Of a DNA stretch of 64,000 nucleotides, positions 25,630 to 34,590 are shown one piece after another. The stretch covers positions 1-64,000 of the forward strand of contig CAJMKE010000014.1 in NCBI GenBank assembly GCA_905213895.1, in the 5' to 3' direction. The stretch is from an uncultured Alistipes sp. (GTDB lineage: Bacteria; Bacteroidota; Bacteroidia; Bacteroidales; Rikenellaceae). The notes beneath the pieces were generated by a model. The model worked only from the letters and a program-made list of their open reading frames with translations, made no database searches and had not been told where the DNA came from. Numbering within the stretch: position 1 is the first letter of the stretch; the number at the start of each line of letters is the position of its first letter. Made by a program: the position numbers and the translations under genes.

Positions 25630-25966
25630 TTTCGATGGTTTTATAGCCGTGAACCTCCTTGGTGGAATAGATGAGCGCAATCTCGACCGTGCCGGTCTTG
25701 CCCGACTCGGCGAGCAGCGATTTGTTCCGGCGGTACGCCTCGCGCATGCGGCGGCGCAGCAGATTGCGCTTGTTGGCGCGTTTGTGAAATTTCTTGGGAG
25801 TCGAGAAAAGGACGCACGCCGACATTTCGGGGTCGGGTTCCGCATAGACGACGAAACGGAACGGATAGATGAACCCGCCGCGACCGTCGCGGAACAGACG
25901 CCTTATAGCACCGAACGAGCGCAACCGCTCCTGCTTCGGCAACCTGCTGTCTGTCTGTGTCGTCAT
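25586..25966 (-). CDS. rnpA: Ribonuclease P protein component
   Basis: A 126-residue basic protein that, with the RNA subunit, matures the 5' ends of tRNA. The RNR signature is present (KRANKRNLLRRRMREAYR) together with the N-terminal LPKQERLRSFGAIRRLF and the IALIYSTKEV strand. Length is typical. It lies between hemD and yidD on the minus strand; an Arg-rich signature with no adjacent rpmH is a known Bacteroidota arrangement. Confidence 0.93.
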   Translation of the reverse strand: MTTQTDSRLPKQERLRSFGAIRRLFRDGRGGFIYPFRFVVYAEPDPEMSACVLFSTPKKFHKRANKRNLLRRRMREAYRRNKSLLAESGKTGTVEIALIYSTKEVHGYKTIENALRRVLKNIAEGL

Positions 25967-25995
25967 ACGTCGAATGGATTATCTGAACGGTGCAT

Positions 25996-26020
25996 CCGCC
26001 CGCACGGGTACGGCGGGCGG
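25996..26020. terminator. Hairpin between hemD and rnpA
   Basis: CCGCCCG pairs with CGGGCGG. On the minus strand no T-run follows, so it may be an attenuating or processing hairpin rather than a full terminator. Confidence 0.4.
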
Positions 26021-26027
26021 ACGACGC

Positions 26028-26882
26028 CTATTTTTTCGGGCGACCCTTCTTGGCGATGCGGCTCTGCTGGGAGCGGATGAACTCCTCCTTCTCGGTCGTC
26101 GCCATACATGCGAGTTCCACATCGGCAATCTCCTTGCCCTTGCGCACCTGCGAAATATAGAGGTCTACCGCCTTGGCGAGCGACGGAGCCTCAACGGTCG
26201 GCGCACAAGCCTTGACGGCTATGTTGCTGTCGACAGCCAGACGCAGCGTACCTTCGCCGAAAGTGGCGATTGCGGGCAGTTCGTCGACCGGCATCTTCTC
26301 GCAGATAGCCTTGACGTCCCATGGCGAGTAGAGCAGCAGCATGTCGTAACTCTTCAACTCCTCCGGCGTTATGTCGCTCGCCACGGTGCGCGCGAGAATC
26401 ACCGGAGTGTAGTTTATGTGAAGGCGCGTAAGCGTTTCGGGAACCTCGGGTTTGTGCGGCTCGCTTAGCGTAAGCAGAATCTTTTCGTCCTTCTGCTTCA
26501 CAATCTGCTCTATCAGTCCGGTGAACGAACCGTCGGCGAACGAAATCTTGCGCTTGCGGTAGACGATGTACTTTTGGAGATAGAGCGCGATAGCCTCCGT
26601 CGAGCAGATGTACTTCATCGTTTCGGGTACGGTAACCCGCGCATCCTCGCAGATGCGGAAGAAACTGTCGATTGTGGTTCGCGAAGTGAATATCACCGCC
26701 GTATGCGAAAGGATGTCCACGCGCTGGCTGCGGAACTCCTTTGGCGACACGCCGATAACCTTGATGAGCGGCAGGTAGTCCACCTGCACCTTATATCTTT
26801 CCGCCAATTCGTAAAACGGCGACTTCTCGATAATCGCCGGACGGGGCTGCGACACTAATATTTTACTTACTTTCACACCCAT
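26028..26882 (-). CDS. hemD: Uroporphyrinogen-III synthase
   Basis: A 284-residue two-lobed enzyme that cyclises hydroxymethylbilane in tetrapyrrole synthesis. It matches the Bacteroidota form: KILVSQPRPAIIEKSPF at the start, AVIFTSRTTIDSFFRICE, and KYICSTEAIALYLQKYIVYRKRKI in the middle. The C-terminal 35 residues form a Lys/Arg-rich tail (ending KKGRPKK) of unknown role. The ATG at 26882 is used because a longer open frame upstream is antisense-like shadow over the DUF4271 gene. A -7 box inside the DUF4271 3' end suggests its own promoter. Confidence 0.87.
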   Translation of the reverse strand: MGVKVSKILVSQPRPAIIEKSPFYELAERYKVQVDYLPLIKVIGVSPKEFRSQRVDILSHTAVIFTSRTTIDSFFRICEDARVTVPETMKYICSTEAIALYLQKYIVYRKRKISFADGSFTGLIEQIVKQKDEKILLTLSEPHKPEVPETLTRLHINYTPVILARTVASDITPEELKSYDMLLLYSPWDVKAICEKMPVDELPAIATFGEGTLRLAVDSNIAVKACAPTVEAPSLAKAVDLYISQVRKGKEIADVELACMATTEKEEFIRSQQSRIAKKGRPKK

Positions 26883-26890
26883 AATTCTTC

Positions 26891-27667
26891 TCAGAACCCC
26901 GCGCCCGTGCGCAATATCGGAGCAAGCAGGAGCGATACGGGGAACAATTCCAAGGTGCAAAGATACAAAATCCAATACAAAATCGAAACTCTTTGCGAAA
27001 TAAAGAGCGAGAAAGACTCTTTGGCAAAGAGTATTGCCGAAACGGAACATAGTCCCGCCATGACGTAAAAACACGCCGTGGCGACGCTCGGAGCCGCAAA
27101 CAGGAACACCATGCCGAACGGCAGCACCACTGCCGCGGCGGCTGAAAAATGACGGAGTTTGAGTTGGAGAATCTGCACGCACACGTCGCTGCGTCCGCTG
27201 ACGAACCCTACGGCGCGTACCGCCGAGTATTCGAACGCCGCGAGTGCCGCCAGACCCGCCGCGACCGCGCACGCCATAACCGGCAGGTTCGCCGCCAGAC
27301 CCGCGTCAGCGATTCTCGCGCCCAAAAGCCTTACCGCGACGACCGCCGCGGCAACCGCACCCGAAACGGCGATTATTATCTCCACGTTGCGCTGCACGGC
27401 GAAATTGAAGTGCCGCTGCCGACCCCGTTTGGTGGGTGCGACGCCGACCGCCGAGAACATCACGGCGCGCACGACATCGGAGTAGCGCACGACCGTATAT
27501 ATATATAGGAGAGTTACGGCGAGAGCCGCGATTTGCAGCACCGCATCGCCCGCACCCGTCGCGGCGGCATGAGCCGTCCCGCTCCGAAGCGCGAGTTCGC
27601 TCGCCGCCCCGAATACATCCGCCGCCGACAGCGAGTCGGACGGGATATAGGGTATCAGGTTCTCCAT
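26891..27667 (-). CDS. DUF4271 membrane protein
   Basis: A 258-residue polytopic protein with about six to seven membrane helices, ending in the family's conserved block (KESFSLFISQRVSILYWILYLCTLELFPVSLLLA). DUF4271 proteins are confined to Bacteroidota and almost always sit beside hemD, as here, 8 bp upstream of it. Function unknown. The first 70 residues are Ala-rich and less conserved. Confidence 0.82.
   Translation of the reverse strand: MENLIPYIPSDSLSAADVFGAASELALRSGTAHAAATGAGDAVLQIAALAVTLLYIYTVVRYSDVVRAVMFSAVGVAPTKRGRQRHFNFAVQRNVEIIIAVSGAVAAAVVAVRLLGARIADAGLAANLPVMACAVAAGLAALAAFEYSAVRAVGFVSGRSDVCVQILQLKLRHFSAAAAVVLPFGMVFLFAAPSVATACFYVMAGLCSVSAILFAKESFSLFISQRVSILYWILYLCTLELFPVSLLLAPILRTGAGF
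26958..26965 (-). promoter_or_regulatory. Possible internal -7 element TATCTTTG for hemD
   Basis: Full consensus on the minus strand, about 75 bp upstream of the hemD ATG, embedded in the last codons of the DUF4271 gene. Confidence 0.5.
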
Positions 27668-27682
27668 AGTGTTTTTTTCTTT

Positions 27683-27793
27683 TAGGTAATATAGGTAATA
27701 TAGGTATTATAAGTATTATAAGTATTATAAGTATTATAAGTATTATAAGTATCATAAGCCCTATATTACCTATTCTGCCTATAATACCTATTT
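27683..27793. repeat. Class N nonamer hairpin array with run of six AAGTATTAT-type units
   Basis: Left arm 27683-27758 includes five to six nearly identical consecutive units, the most regular array in the window; the shorter right arm 27760-27793 is complementary. It separates the histidine-kinase gene from DUF4271. Confidence 0.9.
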
Positions 27794-27811
27794 CCACAGC
27801 CCGTACCCACT

Positions 27812-28990
27812 TTATCCGAACGCCCGTTTCAGCGTTACGCGGATTGTCGTGCCGCGACCGATTTCCGACTCCACGACGGCGATTTTGCCGTGGTGGTACT
27901 CCTCGATGATTCGGCGCGAGAGCGACAGTCCCAGTCCCCAGCCGCGGGTCTTGGTCGTGAAGCCGGGTTGGAATATGCGTTTCCAGTTCGACTTGGCGAT
28001 GCCCTTGCCGGTATCCTTCACGTCTATCCACACGAACCGTTCGTCAGAGCCGATATGAACCACGATGGAGCCGTGTCCCTGCAAGGCGTCGAGCGAATTT
28101 TTCATCAGATTCTCGATGACCCACTCGAACAGAGCCGCATTGAGGTTCGCCTGCACGGGGTCTATCGCCAGTCCGTTGTAGTCGAGCGTAACGTTGCGCG
28201 GGATGCGCTTGCGGAAGTACATCACCGAGCCGCTGACGACCTCGTTCACGTTGGCGATTTGGAGCGGCGTGTCGGAGCCGATTTTCGAGAAGCGGTCCAC
28301 GATTTTCATCAGATGCGCCAAATCCTTGTTCATCTCCTCGACCGCCATCTGGTCTACCGACTGCGACCGCAGATACTCTATCCAGCCGAGCAGCGACGAC
28401 GTGGGCGTACCCAACTGATGCGCCGTCTCCTTGGCGAGACCTATCCACACGCGGTTCTGCTCGTCCTGCTTGGTCGAGCGGAAGGCGATGAACAGCACCA
28501 TGACGAATACGATGATGATGAACATCTGGATATACGGGAACACGTAGAGCAGCATCAGCGTCGTCGAGCGACCGTAGAATATTATGTGGTTGTGTTCGTT
28601 CGTCCACCAGAACCGAACCACGATAGGCGTATTGTCGCTCGACATGCGGTCGAGCAGCCGGTGCAGCCGCTCGGGGTCTTCGATGTCCTTTTCGCGGATG
28701 AGGTGGTACGACACGACGCGCAGATTCTCGTCGGTGATGATGAACGGGATGTTGTTGCGGTTATTGACGATGGCATCGACGAGCGGGTCGCTCATGTAGT
28801 CGCCCATCGCATCGCGGTTGACACGCTCCATAGCCGCAGCCCACAACTCCACGTCGTGTTTCTCCTTCTCGCGCAGCGACTGTGCCATGCGGTTGGTGAT
28901 GAACAGCGACACGCCGACCAGTGCCACTCCCAGCAGGAGTACCAGTGTCCGTCCGTTTTTGAGTATGTTTCTGCGTACCGATTCGAGCAT
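27812..28990 (-). CDS. Sensor histidine kinase
   Basis: A 392-residue membrane kinase: helix 13-33, an extracytoplasmic sensor region of about 110 residues (34-145), helix 147-170, a HisKA-type dimerisation segment with phospho-acceptor His191 (KETAHQLGTPTSSLLGW) and a HATPase_c domain with N box (ENLMKNSLDAL), G1 (DVKDTGKGIA) and G2 (GWGLGLSLSRRI). No HAMP domain is evident. No response-regulator gene is adjacent, so it is an orphan whose partner and signal are unknown. The start at 28990 follows the family's short cytoplasmic N-terminus. Confidence 0.88.
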   Translation of the reverse strand: MLESVRRNILKNGRTLVLLLGVALVGVSLFITNRMAQSLREKEKHDVELWAAAMERVNRDAMGDYMSDPLVDAIVNNRNNIPFIITDENLRVVSYHLIREKDIEDPERLHRLLDRMSSDNTPIVVRFWWTNEHNHIIFYGRSTTLMLLYVFPYIQMFIIIVFVMVLFIAFRSTKQDEQNRVWIGLAKETAHQLGTPTSSLLGWIEYLRSQSVDQMAVEEMNKDLAHLMKIVDRFSKIGSDTPLQIANVNEVVSGSVMYFRKRIPRNVTLDYNGLAIDPVQANLNAALFEWVIENLMKNSLDALQGHGSIVVHIGSDERFVWIDVKDTGKGIAKSNWKRIFQPGFTTKTRGWGLGLSLSRRIIEEYHHGKIAVVESEIGRGTTIRVTLKRAFG

Positions 28991-28999
28991 GGTTTTCTT

Positions 29000-29122
29000 C
29001 TTTAATCCCGCGTTCGCGGTCTTTTCCTCCTTCGCGCCTCGGCAGTCCGAACAAGTTCGACTGCTCTCGGCTTGGCGTCGGTTAAAGTCTTTAAGGTCGT
29101 TAAAGTCCTTAAAGACCCTTTT
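29000..29122. repeat. Family E short element (inverted) plus class K array
   Basis: The element at 29000-29086 is the reverse complement of those ahead of eno and rpsO; its main hairpin has GAAC/GTTC where they have GAG/CTC, keeping the stem. Class K nonamers continue to 29122 beside the protease stop codon. Confidence 0.87.
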
Positions 29123-29124
29123 CC

Positions 29125-30792
29125 CTATTTCCTTTCCGTGTCCTGCTCCGTGAGGATGCGGCGGTACTCCGGCTCGTCTTGCAGGATGCCGACGGCACGC
29201 GCGACATCGGCATCGTCGGCGAGCGAATTCTCTATCACGCCCTCCGAATAGGCGAAGCGCAGCAGGATGTTGGAGTTTATGGCGTCCACAATCTCCTTGC
29301 GGTAAGTTTGGAGATTGCTCATCTTGTCGTCGTGCAGATTCTCGTCGATAGCCTTCAACGCATCGCCCATGCGGTCGTCGTAACGCTCCTTGGCGAGCGA
29401 CGCGCGCAGGTGTTCGAGCGCACGGCGCGAATCCGACTTGTAAGCCACGTCGCGCCCCTCGACCATGCGCACGAAGTCGTCGTAGTCGGCATCCGTAATC
29501 GAGAAGGTGCGGCTGTCGATAGTGTCGGCATGGTGCCTGCGCATGTATTCGTCGCCGAAATCGTCGATAATGCCCGTCAGATAGAGCGTAACGGCGAAGT
29601 TGCTCACGTATTCGGTCGAGGTCTTGATGTCGGGCATGATTCCGCCGCCGTCGTAGACCTTGCGACCGCCCGCCGTCCGGAATTCGTTCACCAGCGAGTC
29701 GGCGACGATTTCGGCGCGACCGTCCGACGAATAGCGCACCGCCTGAATGCAGCGTCCCGACGGGATATAGTATTTGGCGGAGGTCATCTTCACGTAACTG
29801 TTGTAGCCCACGGGATGCGTCGATTGCACCAGTCCCTTGCCGAAACTGCGCTGCCCGATAAGCACGCCGCGGTCGAGGTCCTGTATCGCGCCCGACACGA
29901 TTTCGGCTGCCGAAGCGGTATTGCCGTTCACGAGCACCGCAAGCGGAGTGTCGGGCAGCAGAGGTTCGTACTCGGTGCGGAACTCCTCGACAGACGAGGC
30001 GTTGCGACCCTTGTTTTCGAGGACCTTCGTTCCCTTCGGCACGAACAGCGACAGAATCTTCACCGCCGACTGCATCACGCCGCCGCCGTTGTTGCGGTAG
30101 TCGAGAATCAGCGCGCGCAGGTCGCCGCGCTCCTGCAACGCGAGTATCGCCGCACGCATGTCGTCGTAGCACGTGTCCGTGAAGTCGGCGTGGCGGATAT
30201 ATCCGATGCCGTCGGCGACGTAGCCCGAGTACGATATGCTCGGAATCACGATGCGTTCGCGGCGGATTTTCACCTCCTCGCGGCTGCCGCCGACAAGTTT
30301 TTCGACCGCAACGCGGACCGTCGTATTGGGTTCGCCTTTCAAACGCGCGCTGACGTCGGCGGTCGTCATCCCCTTGGCGTCCTCGCCGTCGATAGCGACT
30401 ATGCGGTCGCCTATCGCCAGTCCCGCGCGGTCGGCGGGAGAGCCTTTGTAGGGTTCGGCGATAATCACGAAGTCGCCGTCCTGACGAATCATCGCGCCGA
30501 TGCCGCCGTACTTGCCCGTCGTAAGCGTCTCGAAATCGGACATCTCCGACTCGGGCAGGTATTCGGTGTAGGGGTCGAGTTTCGACGTGATGCCGCGTGC
30601 GCCGTTGCGCATCATCTCGTCGGGCGACACCTCGTCCACGTAGTATGTCGCGAGTTCGCGCATCAGGTTCGCCATGATTTCCATGTTGCGACCCAGCCCG
30701 AAATCGTTCTTCGCCGCGAAGACGCCTGCGAAAAACAGCGTCGCCGCCGCAGCCGCCGCCAACGCGGCTCTTATATACGACCGTCTATTCAT
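29125..30792 (-). CDS. S41-family C-terminal processing peptidase
   Basis: A 555-residue envelope protease. An N-terminal membrane anchor (about 7-27) precedes the helical region, a PDZ domain (about 95-175: GGIGAMIRQDGDF, PADRAGLAIGDRIVAIDG) and the S41 catalytic domain with the nucleophile serine in NGNTASAAEIVSGAI and the general-base lysine in GQRSFGKGLVQS. A C-terminal helical extension of about 150 residues is typical of Bacteroidota members. It cleaves unfolded or tagged periplasmic proteins from the C-terminus. It overlaps the upstream gene by 8 bp. Confidence 0.9.
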   Translation of the reverse strand: MNRRSYIRAALAAAAAATLFFAGVFAAKNDFGLGRNMEIMANLMRELATYYVDEVSPDEMMRNGARGITSKLDPYTEYLPESEMSDFETLTTGKYGGIGAMIRQDGDFVIIAEPYKGSPADRAGLAIGDRIVAIDGEDAKGMTTADVSARLKGEPNTTVRVAVEKLVGGSREEVKIRRERIVIPSISYSGYVADGIGYIRHADFTDTCYDDMRAAILALQERGDLRALILDYRNNGGGVMQSAVKILSLFVPKGTKVLENKGRNASSVEEFRTEYEPLLPDTPLAVLVNGNTASAAEIVSGAIQDLDRGVLIGQRSFGKGLVQSTHPVGYNSYVKMTSAKYYIPSGRCIQAVRYSSDGRAEIVADSLVNEFRTAGGRKVYDGGGIMPDIKTSTEYVSNFAVTLYLTGIIDDFGDEYMRRHHADTIDSRTFSITDADYDDFVRMVEGRDVAYKSDSRRALEHLRASLAKERYDDRMGDALKAIDENLHDDKMSNLQTYRKEIVDAINSNILLRFAYSEGVIENSLADDADVARAVGILQDEPEYRRILTEQDTERK

Positions 30793-31264
30793 CTCTTCTC
30801 CTGTTACTATTTCTTATATATCCGTCGAGCCTAATTACCGTCCGCACCGTCGCGCGACGGATGCCCGTAATCTCCAACCACTGTCCGTACTGCCCCACCG
30901 CGACTTCATCCTCGAAGAGGTACAGCAGCCGTTGCAGCCGACCCGCACGGAACACCATGCATCCCTCCTCCTCGCGGTCGAGCGCGTAGCCCGCGACCTC
31001 GAACGCCGCGATAATCTGTTCGCGGTTCTCCGTCATGTCGCCCTCTACGCGGCGCGTGATGAACGACAGTTTCGGGTATACCGCCGCCAACGCGACCGCC
31101 GCCGCAATCATCCACCGTCCGCGCGGAGTGCCGACGAGTATCGCGAAATCGTCGCCGAGCGTCAGCATCGTCGCCCCCGCCGCGTGCATCGCATACATGA
31201 ACGCCGCATACAGAACGAACAATGCCGCAAAATATTTCAGACTTCGGATAAGGTATTTCTTCAT
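30785..31264 (-). CDS. Small membrane protein of unknown function
   Basis: A 159-residue protein with two membrane helices near the N-terminus (about 8-28 and 48-66) and a cytoplasmic C-terminal domain of about 90 residues rich in Arg and Glu. No recognised family motif. It overlaps the S41 protease start by 8 bp and lies 20 bp after ispH, so it is likely co-transcribed and may help that protease, which is only a guess from position. Confidence 0.6.
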   Translation of the reverse strand: MKKYLIRSLKYFAALFVLYAAFMYAMHAAGATMLTLGDDFAILVGTPRGRWMIAAAVALAAVYPKLSFITRRVEGDMTENREQIIAAFEVAGYALDREEEGCMVFRAGRLQRLLYLFEDEVAVGQYGQWLEITGIRRATVRTVIRLDGYIRNSNRRRDE

Positions 31265-31284
31265 AGTGCTATTGATTAAGGTCT

Positions 31285-32157
31285 TTATTTGTTCTCCCCC
31301 ATCGCCGCTATCGCATCGGCGACCTCGCGCATGAGCCACTCCGGCGTCGAAGTCGCACCGCACACGCCCACGCTGCCTACGCCCGCGAACCACTCGGGCT
31401 GCAACTCCCGTGCCTCCTCGATATTGTAACTGCGGGCATTCGTCTCGCGGCAGATGCCGAAAAGCACCTTGCCGTTGCTCGACTTGCGACCGCAGACGAA
31501 CACCACCGCGTCGTGGCGCGCGGCGAACTCGCGCAGATGCGTTTCGCGCGACGACACGCGGTTGCAAATCGTACAGTCGGCGGAAATCATATCGGGTGTC
31601 GGCAGCCGACGGCGCATCTCGTCCAGCAGGTCTACGAAAAGTTGCGGACTCTGCGTGGTCTGCGACAGAAAATGGATAGGTCGCATGAAGTCGACCGCAT
31701 CCAAATCGGCGGCACTCTCGACGACTATCGTCGGTTCCTCGACCTGCCCCGTCAGCCCGATCACCTCGGCATGTCCCCGCTTGCCGAGAATCACGACCTG
31801 TCCGCCGCACTCCTTCATCTTTTTGTGAGCGAACTTGACGCGCTCCTGCAACTTGGCGACCATCGGGCATGTCGCGTCGATAATCTCCACGCCGCACTCC
31901 CGCGCCAGCGCATATGTCGAAGGCGGTTCGCCGTGGGCGCGGATAAGCAGCCGGCAGTCGCTGCCGAGCGAGCATATCTCGTCGTGCGACACCGTCCGCA
32001 GTCCCAGACGTTCGAGCCGCTGCACCTCCATGCGGTTATGCACTATGTCGCCGAGCGAACAGACCCTGCCGCCCTCCGCCAAAGCGCGTTCCGCCTCGGT
32101 AATCGCCCTCACGACCCCGAAACAGAAGCCCGATTTATCGTCTATCTCAACCAGCAT
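31285..32157 (-). CDS. ispH: 4-hydroxy-3-methylbut-2-enyl diphosphate reductase
   Basis: A 290-residue iron-sulfur enzyme, the last step of the MEP isoprenoid pathway giving IPP and DMAPP. The three cluster cysteines are present in SGFCFGV (Cys12), DATCPMV and DCTICNRVSSRE, and the HGE motif (IRAHGEPP) is intact. Length is normal for the single-domain form. It belongs to a minus-strand run LysE-type gene, cmk, ispH, membrane gene, protease; cmk-ispH is a known Bacteroidota pairing. Confidence 0.94.
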   Translation of the reverse strand: MLVEIDDKSGFCFGVVRAITEAERALAEGGRVCSLGDIVHNRMEVQRLERLGLRTVSHDEICSLGSDCRLLIRAHGEPPSTYALARECGVEIIDATCPMVAKLQERVKFAHKKMKECGGQVVILGKRGHAEVIGLTGQVEEPTIVVESAADLDAVDFMRPIHFLSQTTQSPQLFVDLLDEMRRRLPTPDMISADCTICNRVSSRETHLREFAARHDAVVFVCGRKSSNGKVLFGICRETNARSYNIEEARELQPEWFAGVGSVGVCGATSTPEWLMREVADAIAAMGENK

Positions 32158-32230
32158 AAAGTCCTTAAAGTCCTTAAAGTCCTTAAAGTCCTTAAAGTCC
32201 CTAATGACCCTACTGACTTTAACGACTTTC
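32158..32230. repeat. Class K nonamer array, the most regular of its class
   Basis: Four perfect consecutive copies of AAAGTCCTT and four decaying ones fill the entire 78-bp gap between cmk and ispH within a probable operon. Confidence 0.92.
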
Positions 32231-32235
32231 TCCCC

Positions 32236-32955
32236 TTAATTTTTCAGCCCTTCCTGCACCCGCGCGAACTCGCGTGCGAACCACTCCATCTGTTCACCGA
32301 CCGTCATGCGGCTGTTGTCCAGCACCACGGCGTCGTCCGCCTTGCGCAGCGGCGAAATAGCACGGCTCATATCCGCCTTGTCGCGCGAAATCACGTTGTC
32401 CAGCACCTCGTCGAACGACACCTCGTCGCCCTTGGCGCGCAATTCGGCATACCGCCGTTCGGCACGCACCTTCGGGTCGGCAGTCATATAGATTTTCAGT
32501 TCGGCATCGGGGAAAACGACCGTTCCGATGTCGCGACCGTCCATGACCACTCCGCGACGCTCGCCCATCTGCTGCTGCATGGCGACGAGTTTCTCGCGCA
32601 CCTCGCGAATCGAACTCACCGCGCTGACACAGTTGTTCACCTCGATGGTGCGTATCTTGCCCTCGACCAAATCGCCGTTCACATAGATGTCGCTCGCCCC
32701 GCGCTGCGGATTGAAACGGAACGTGATGGCGATTTCGGGCAGCAGAGCGACGATTCGTTCCTCGTCGGCGATGCCCGAACGTATCGCGCCGTGTTCGAGC
32801 GCATAAAGCGTTACGGCGCGGTACATCGCACCCGTATCGATGAAGATATAGCCCAGACGGGCGGCAATCGATTTGGCGAAAGTACTCTTGCCGCACGACG
32901 AAAAGCCGTCGATGGCGATGATTATCTTCTTGGTATTGTCAGTGCAGAACTCCAT
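32236..32955 (-). CDS. cmk: Cytidylate kinase
   Basis: A 239-residue nucleoside monophosphate kinase making CDP and dCDP. The P-loop is GFSSCGKSTFAK, followed by the conserved FIDTGAMYRAVTLYA and the GRDIGTVVFPDAELKIYMTADP block. The ATG overlaps the end of the upstream LysE-type gene by 17 bp, indicating a shared transcript. Confidence 0.94.
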   Translation of the reverse strand: MEFCTDNTKKIIIAIDGFSSCGKSTFAKSIAARLGYIFIDTGAMYRAVTLYALEHGAIRSGIADEERIVALLPEIAITFRFNPQRGASDIYVNGDLVEGKIRTIEVNNCVSAVSSIREVREKLVAMQQQMGERRGVVMDGRDIGTVVFPDAELKIYMTADPKVRAERRYAELRAKGDEVSFDEVLDNVISRDKADMSRAISPLRKADDAVVLDNSRMTVGEQMEWFAREFARVQEGLKN

Positions 32956-33616
32956 TTGGCATTATCGTATAAAAGGTCGAAAGAATGGTATAGACGCCGA
33001 GCAGACCGATGATGATTCCGGCGACATGATTTATCGTGAGCATGTGGCGCGGACGGAAGCGGCGGCGGAAAAGGCTGATGAGCGACGTAAGCAGAAACCA
33101 CCACAGCAACGCTCCGCAGAAGAATCCGGCGATTATCAGCGCGCTCGTAACTATCGTAGCCACATCGGCACTGTCATCGACCGTACCGACGCTGAACATG
33201 GCGAAGAAAGCGAGAATATACGGTATGACGACCACGAAATTGGCTATCGTGAATCCGAACATCGAGGCGAAATCCTGCCACAGCGACGTCTTGCCCGCCC
33301 TGTTGCGGCGGATTTGCGGCACGGGATTCTGGAAGAATATCACCACGCCGACGATGACGACGAATACGCCGCCCACGACGCGCAGCAACTGGCTGTACTG
33401 CTCGATTTGCGCCTGCAACATCGAGTAGAAGAAGAACGCGATGATTGCCATGAGCGTATCGGCGCAAGCCACGCCGACGCCCGACACCATGCCCGAACGG
33501 CGGCTCTTGCTCAACGTCCGCTGGATGCACAGTACGGCTACCGGACCGACGGTAATCGACGCTGCCAGACCCACACCCACTCCGCGCAACAGTATTTCTA
33601 TGGTTGTCAATAACAT
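32939..33616 (-). CDS. LysE-family amino-acid exporter
   Basis: A 225-residue inner-membrane protein with about six helices. The N-terminal family signature GVGVGLAASITVGPVAVLCIQRTL and the repeated GVACADTLMAIIAFF block are characteristic of LysE/RhtB translocators. Substrate cannot be assigned. The start at 33616 is supported by a -7 box at 33674-33681; a longer frame to 33715 would begin upstream of the promoter and is rejected. It begins the cmk-ispH run. Confidence 0.85.
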   Translation of the reverse strand: MLLTTIEILLRGVGVGLAASITVGPVAVLCIQRTLSKSRRSGMVSGVGVACADTLMAIIAFFFYSMLQAQIEQYSQLLRVVGGVFVVIVGVVIFFQNPVPQIRRNRAGKTSLWQDFASMFGFTIANFVVVIPYILAFFAMFSVGTVDDSADVATIVTSALIIAGFFCGALLWWFLLTSLISLFRRRFRPRHMLTINHVAGIIIGLLGVYTILSTFYTIMPNGVLH

Positions 33617-33673
33617 AAATATCCTCAAACTATATGGCACGACCGCCCGGGGCGCAACGCGCTTAAATTCGTA

Positions 33674-33681
33674 CAAAGGTA
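33674..33681 (-). promoter_or_regulatory. -7 promoter element TACCTTTG for the LysE-type gene
   Basis: Minus-strand consensus about 58 bp upstream of the ATG at 33616; it fixes the start choice. Confidence 0.68.
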
Positions 33682-33787
33682 TGAAAAAAATGTTCCTAAC
33701 CGGTCTTTTCTGCACATTTTTTGTCCCTCCGAAGCAACATTACGGATACGGAAAACGTTAAATCGTTGAAATCCTTTCTTCCTTTTC

Positions 33788-33835
33788 TCGCCTCGGCATA
33801 GCCTGAACAAGTTCGGCTCTGCCCTCGGCTTATCG
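33788..33835. repeat. Family E short core element
   Basis: CGCCTCGG, a stem-loop GGCATAGCC/GGCTCTGCC with inner GAAC/GTTC, and CTCGGCTT: the family E frame with yet another stem sequence. It is the minimal version without a promoter box. Confidence 0.8.
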
Positions 33836-33898
33836 AAAAGGTTGAAATTTTGTTGATGTTTTCGATATTGTCCGGCGGAAAATACCGGCATCGATGCT

Positions 33899-33906
33899 TA
33901 TATTTG
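33899..33906 (+). promoter_or_regulatory. -7 promoter element TATATTTG for the DUF3467 gene
   Basis: TAnnTTTG on the plus strand about 145 bp upstream of the ATG; the predicted leader contains the family F hairpin at 33926-33995. Confidence 0.58.
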
Positions 33907-33925
33907 CAAATAACTATCATAAAAC

Positions 33926-33995
33926 CGTCATTCTGAGCGCAGCGAAGAATCTGTTCCGCCGGATTTCAGATCCTTCGTTTCACTCAGGATGACGA
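33926..33995. repeat. Dispersed long-hairpin repeat, family F
   Basis: CGTCATTCTGAGCG at one end pairs with CACTCAGGATGACG at the other. Related copy at 10033-10093. The gap 33617-34049 contains two promoters and two repeats but no gene. Confidence 0.82.
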
Positions 33996-34049
33996 ATAGG
34001 AGCCAATGAACATAGATTAGCAATAATTTATTAACGAACCTTTTGACTT

Positions 34050-34361
34050 ATGGCGGAAAACAATCAGAACAACCCGATGGGCATAGACCTCGAACTCGAT
34101 GCCGAAACGGCAATGGGCATCTACTCCAATCTGGTCATCATATCCCACTCGACCTCGGAGTTCATACTCGATTTCGCGACGATACTTCCCGCGATACCGA
34201 AGGCGAAGGTGCGCAGCCGCATAATCCTCACTCCCGAGCATGCCAAACGGCTGCTCATGTCGTTGCAGGAGAACGTGCAGCGTTACGAGAGCGCAATCGG
34301 CAAGATAGAGATTCCGCAGCACACCCTGCCGCAGAATTTCAACAAGATGGGGCAGGCGTAA
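34050..34361 (+). CDS. DUF3467 protein
   Basis: A 103-residue soluble protein. The family features are visible: YSNLVIISHSTSEFILDFATILP and the later ILTPEHAKRLLMSLQENVQRYE. DUF3467 occurs in many Bacteroidota, often near the RNA polymerase beta genes, but its function is not established. Here it stands alone between repeat-rich gaps. Confidence 0.85.
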   Translation: MAENNQNNPMGIDLELDAETAMGIYSNLVIISHSTSEFILDFATILPAIPKAKVRSRIILTPEHAKRLLMSLQENVQRYESAIGKIEIPQHTLPQNFNKMGQA

Positions 34362-34377
34362 CCCGCCGCCGCGCAAC

Positions 34378-34590
34378 CTTAAAGTCCCTAATGTCCTTAA
34401 AGACTTTAATGACCTTAAAGTCATTAGGGTCATTAGGGTCATTAGGGTCGTTAGGGTCAGCCGCCGACATTGTAGGCGGCTATAAAGAGCGCGGGCGGAT
34501 AAACCGCCCGCGCATCACAAAATACCTTACAGTCGCCGGCTCAACACCGGCGGCGAGACCTTAAAGTCCTTATAGACCTTAACGACCCTA
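34378..34590. repeat. Class K arrays enclosing three different hairpins
   Basis: Nonamers at 34378-34450 lead into stem-loops GCCGCCGACATTGTAGGCGGC, GCGGGCGG/CCGCCCGC and CGCCGG/CCGGCG, then nonamers resume at 34558 and run to the stop codon of the DeoR gene. Confidence 0.85.

Noticed and set aside
32161..32230. Open frames reading LKSLKSLKTL or VFKDFNDLKDFKD in many gaps
   Set aside because: They are translations of class K nonamers; the 9-bp period keeps a frame open without coding signals. Similar SQNSQN and NIGNIG frames come from classes Q and N.
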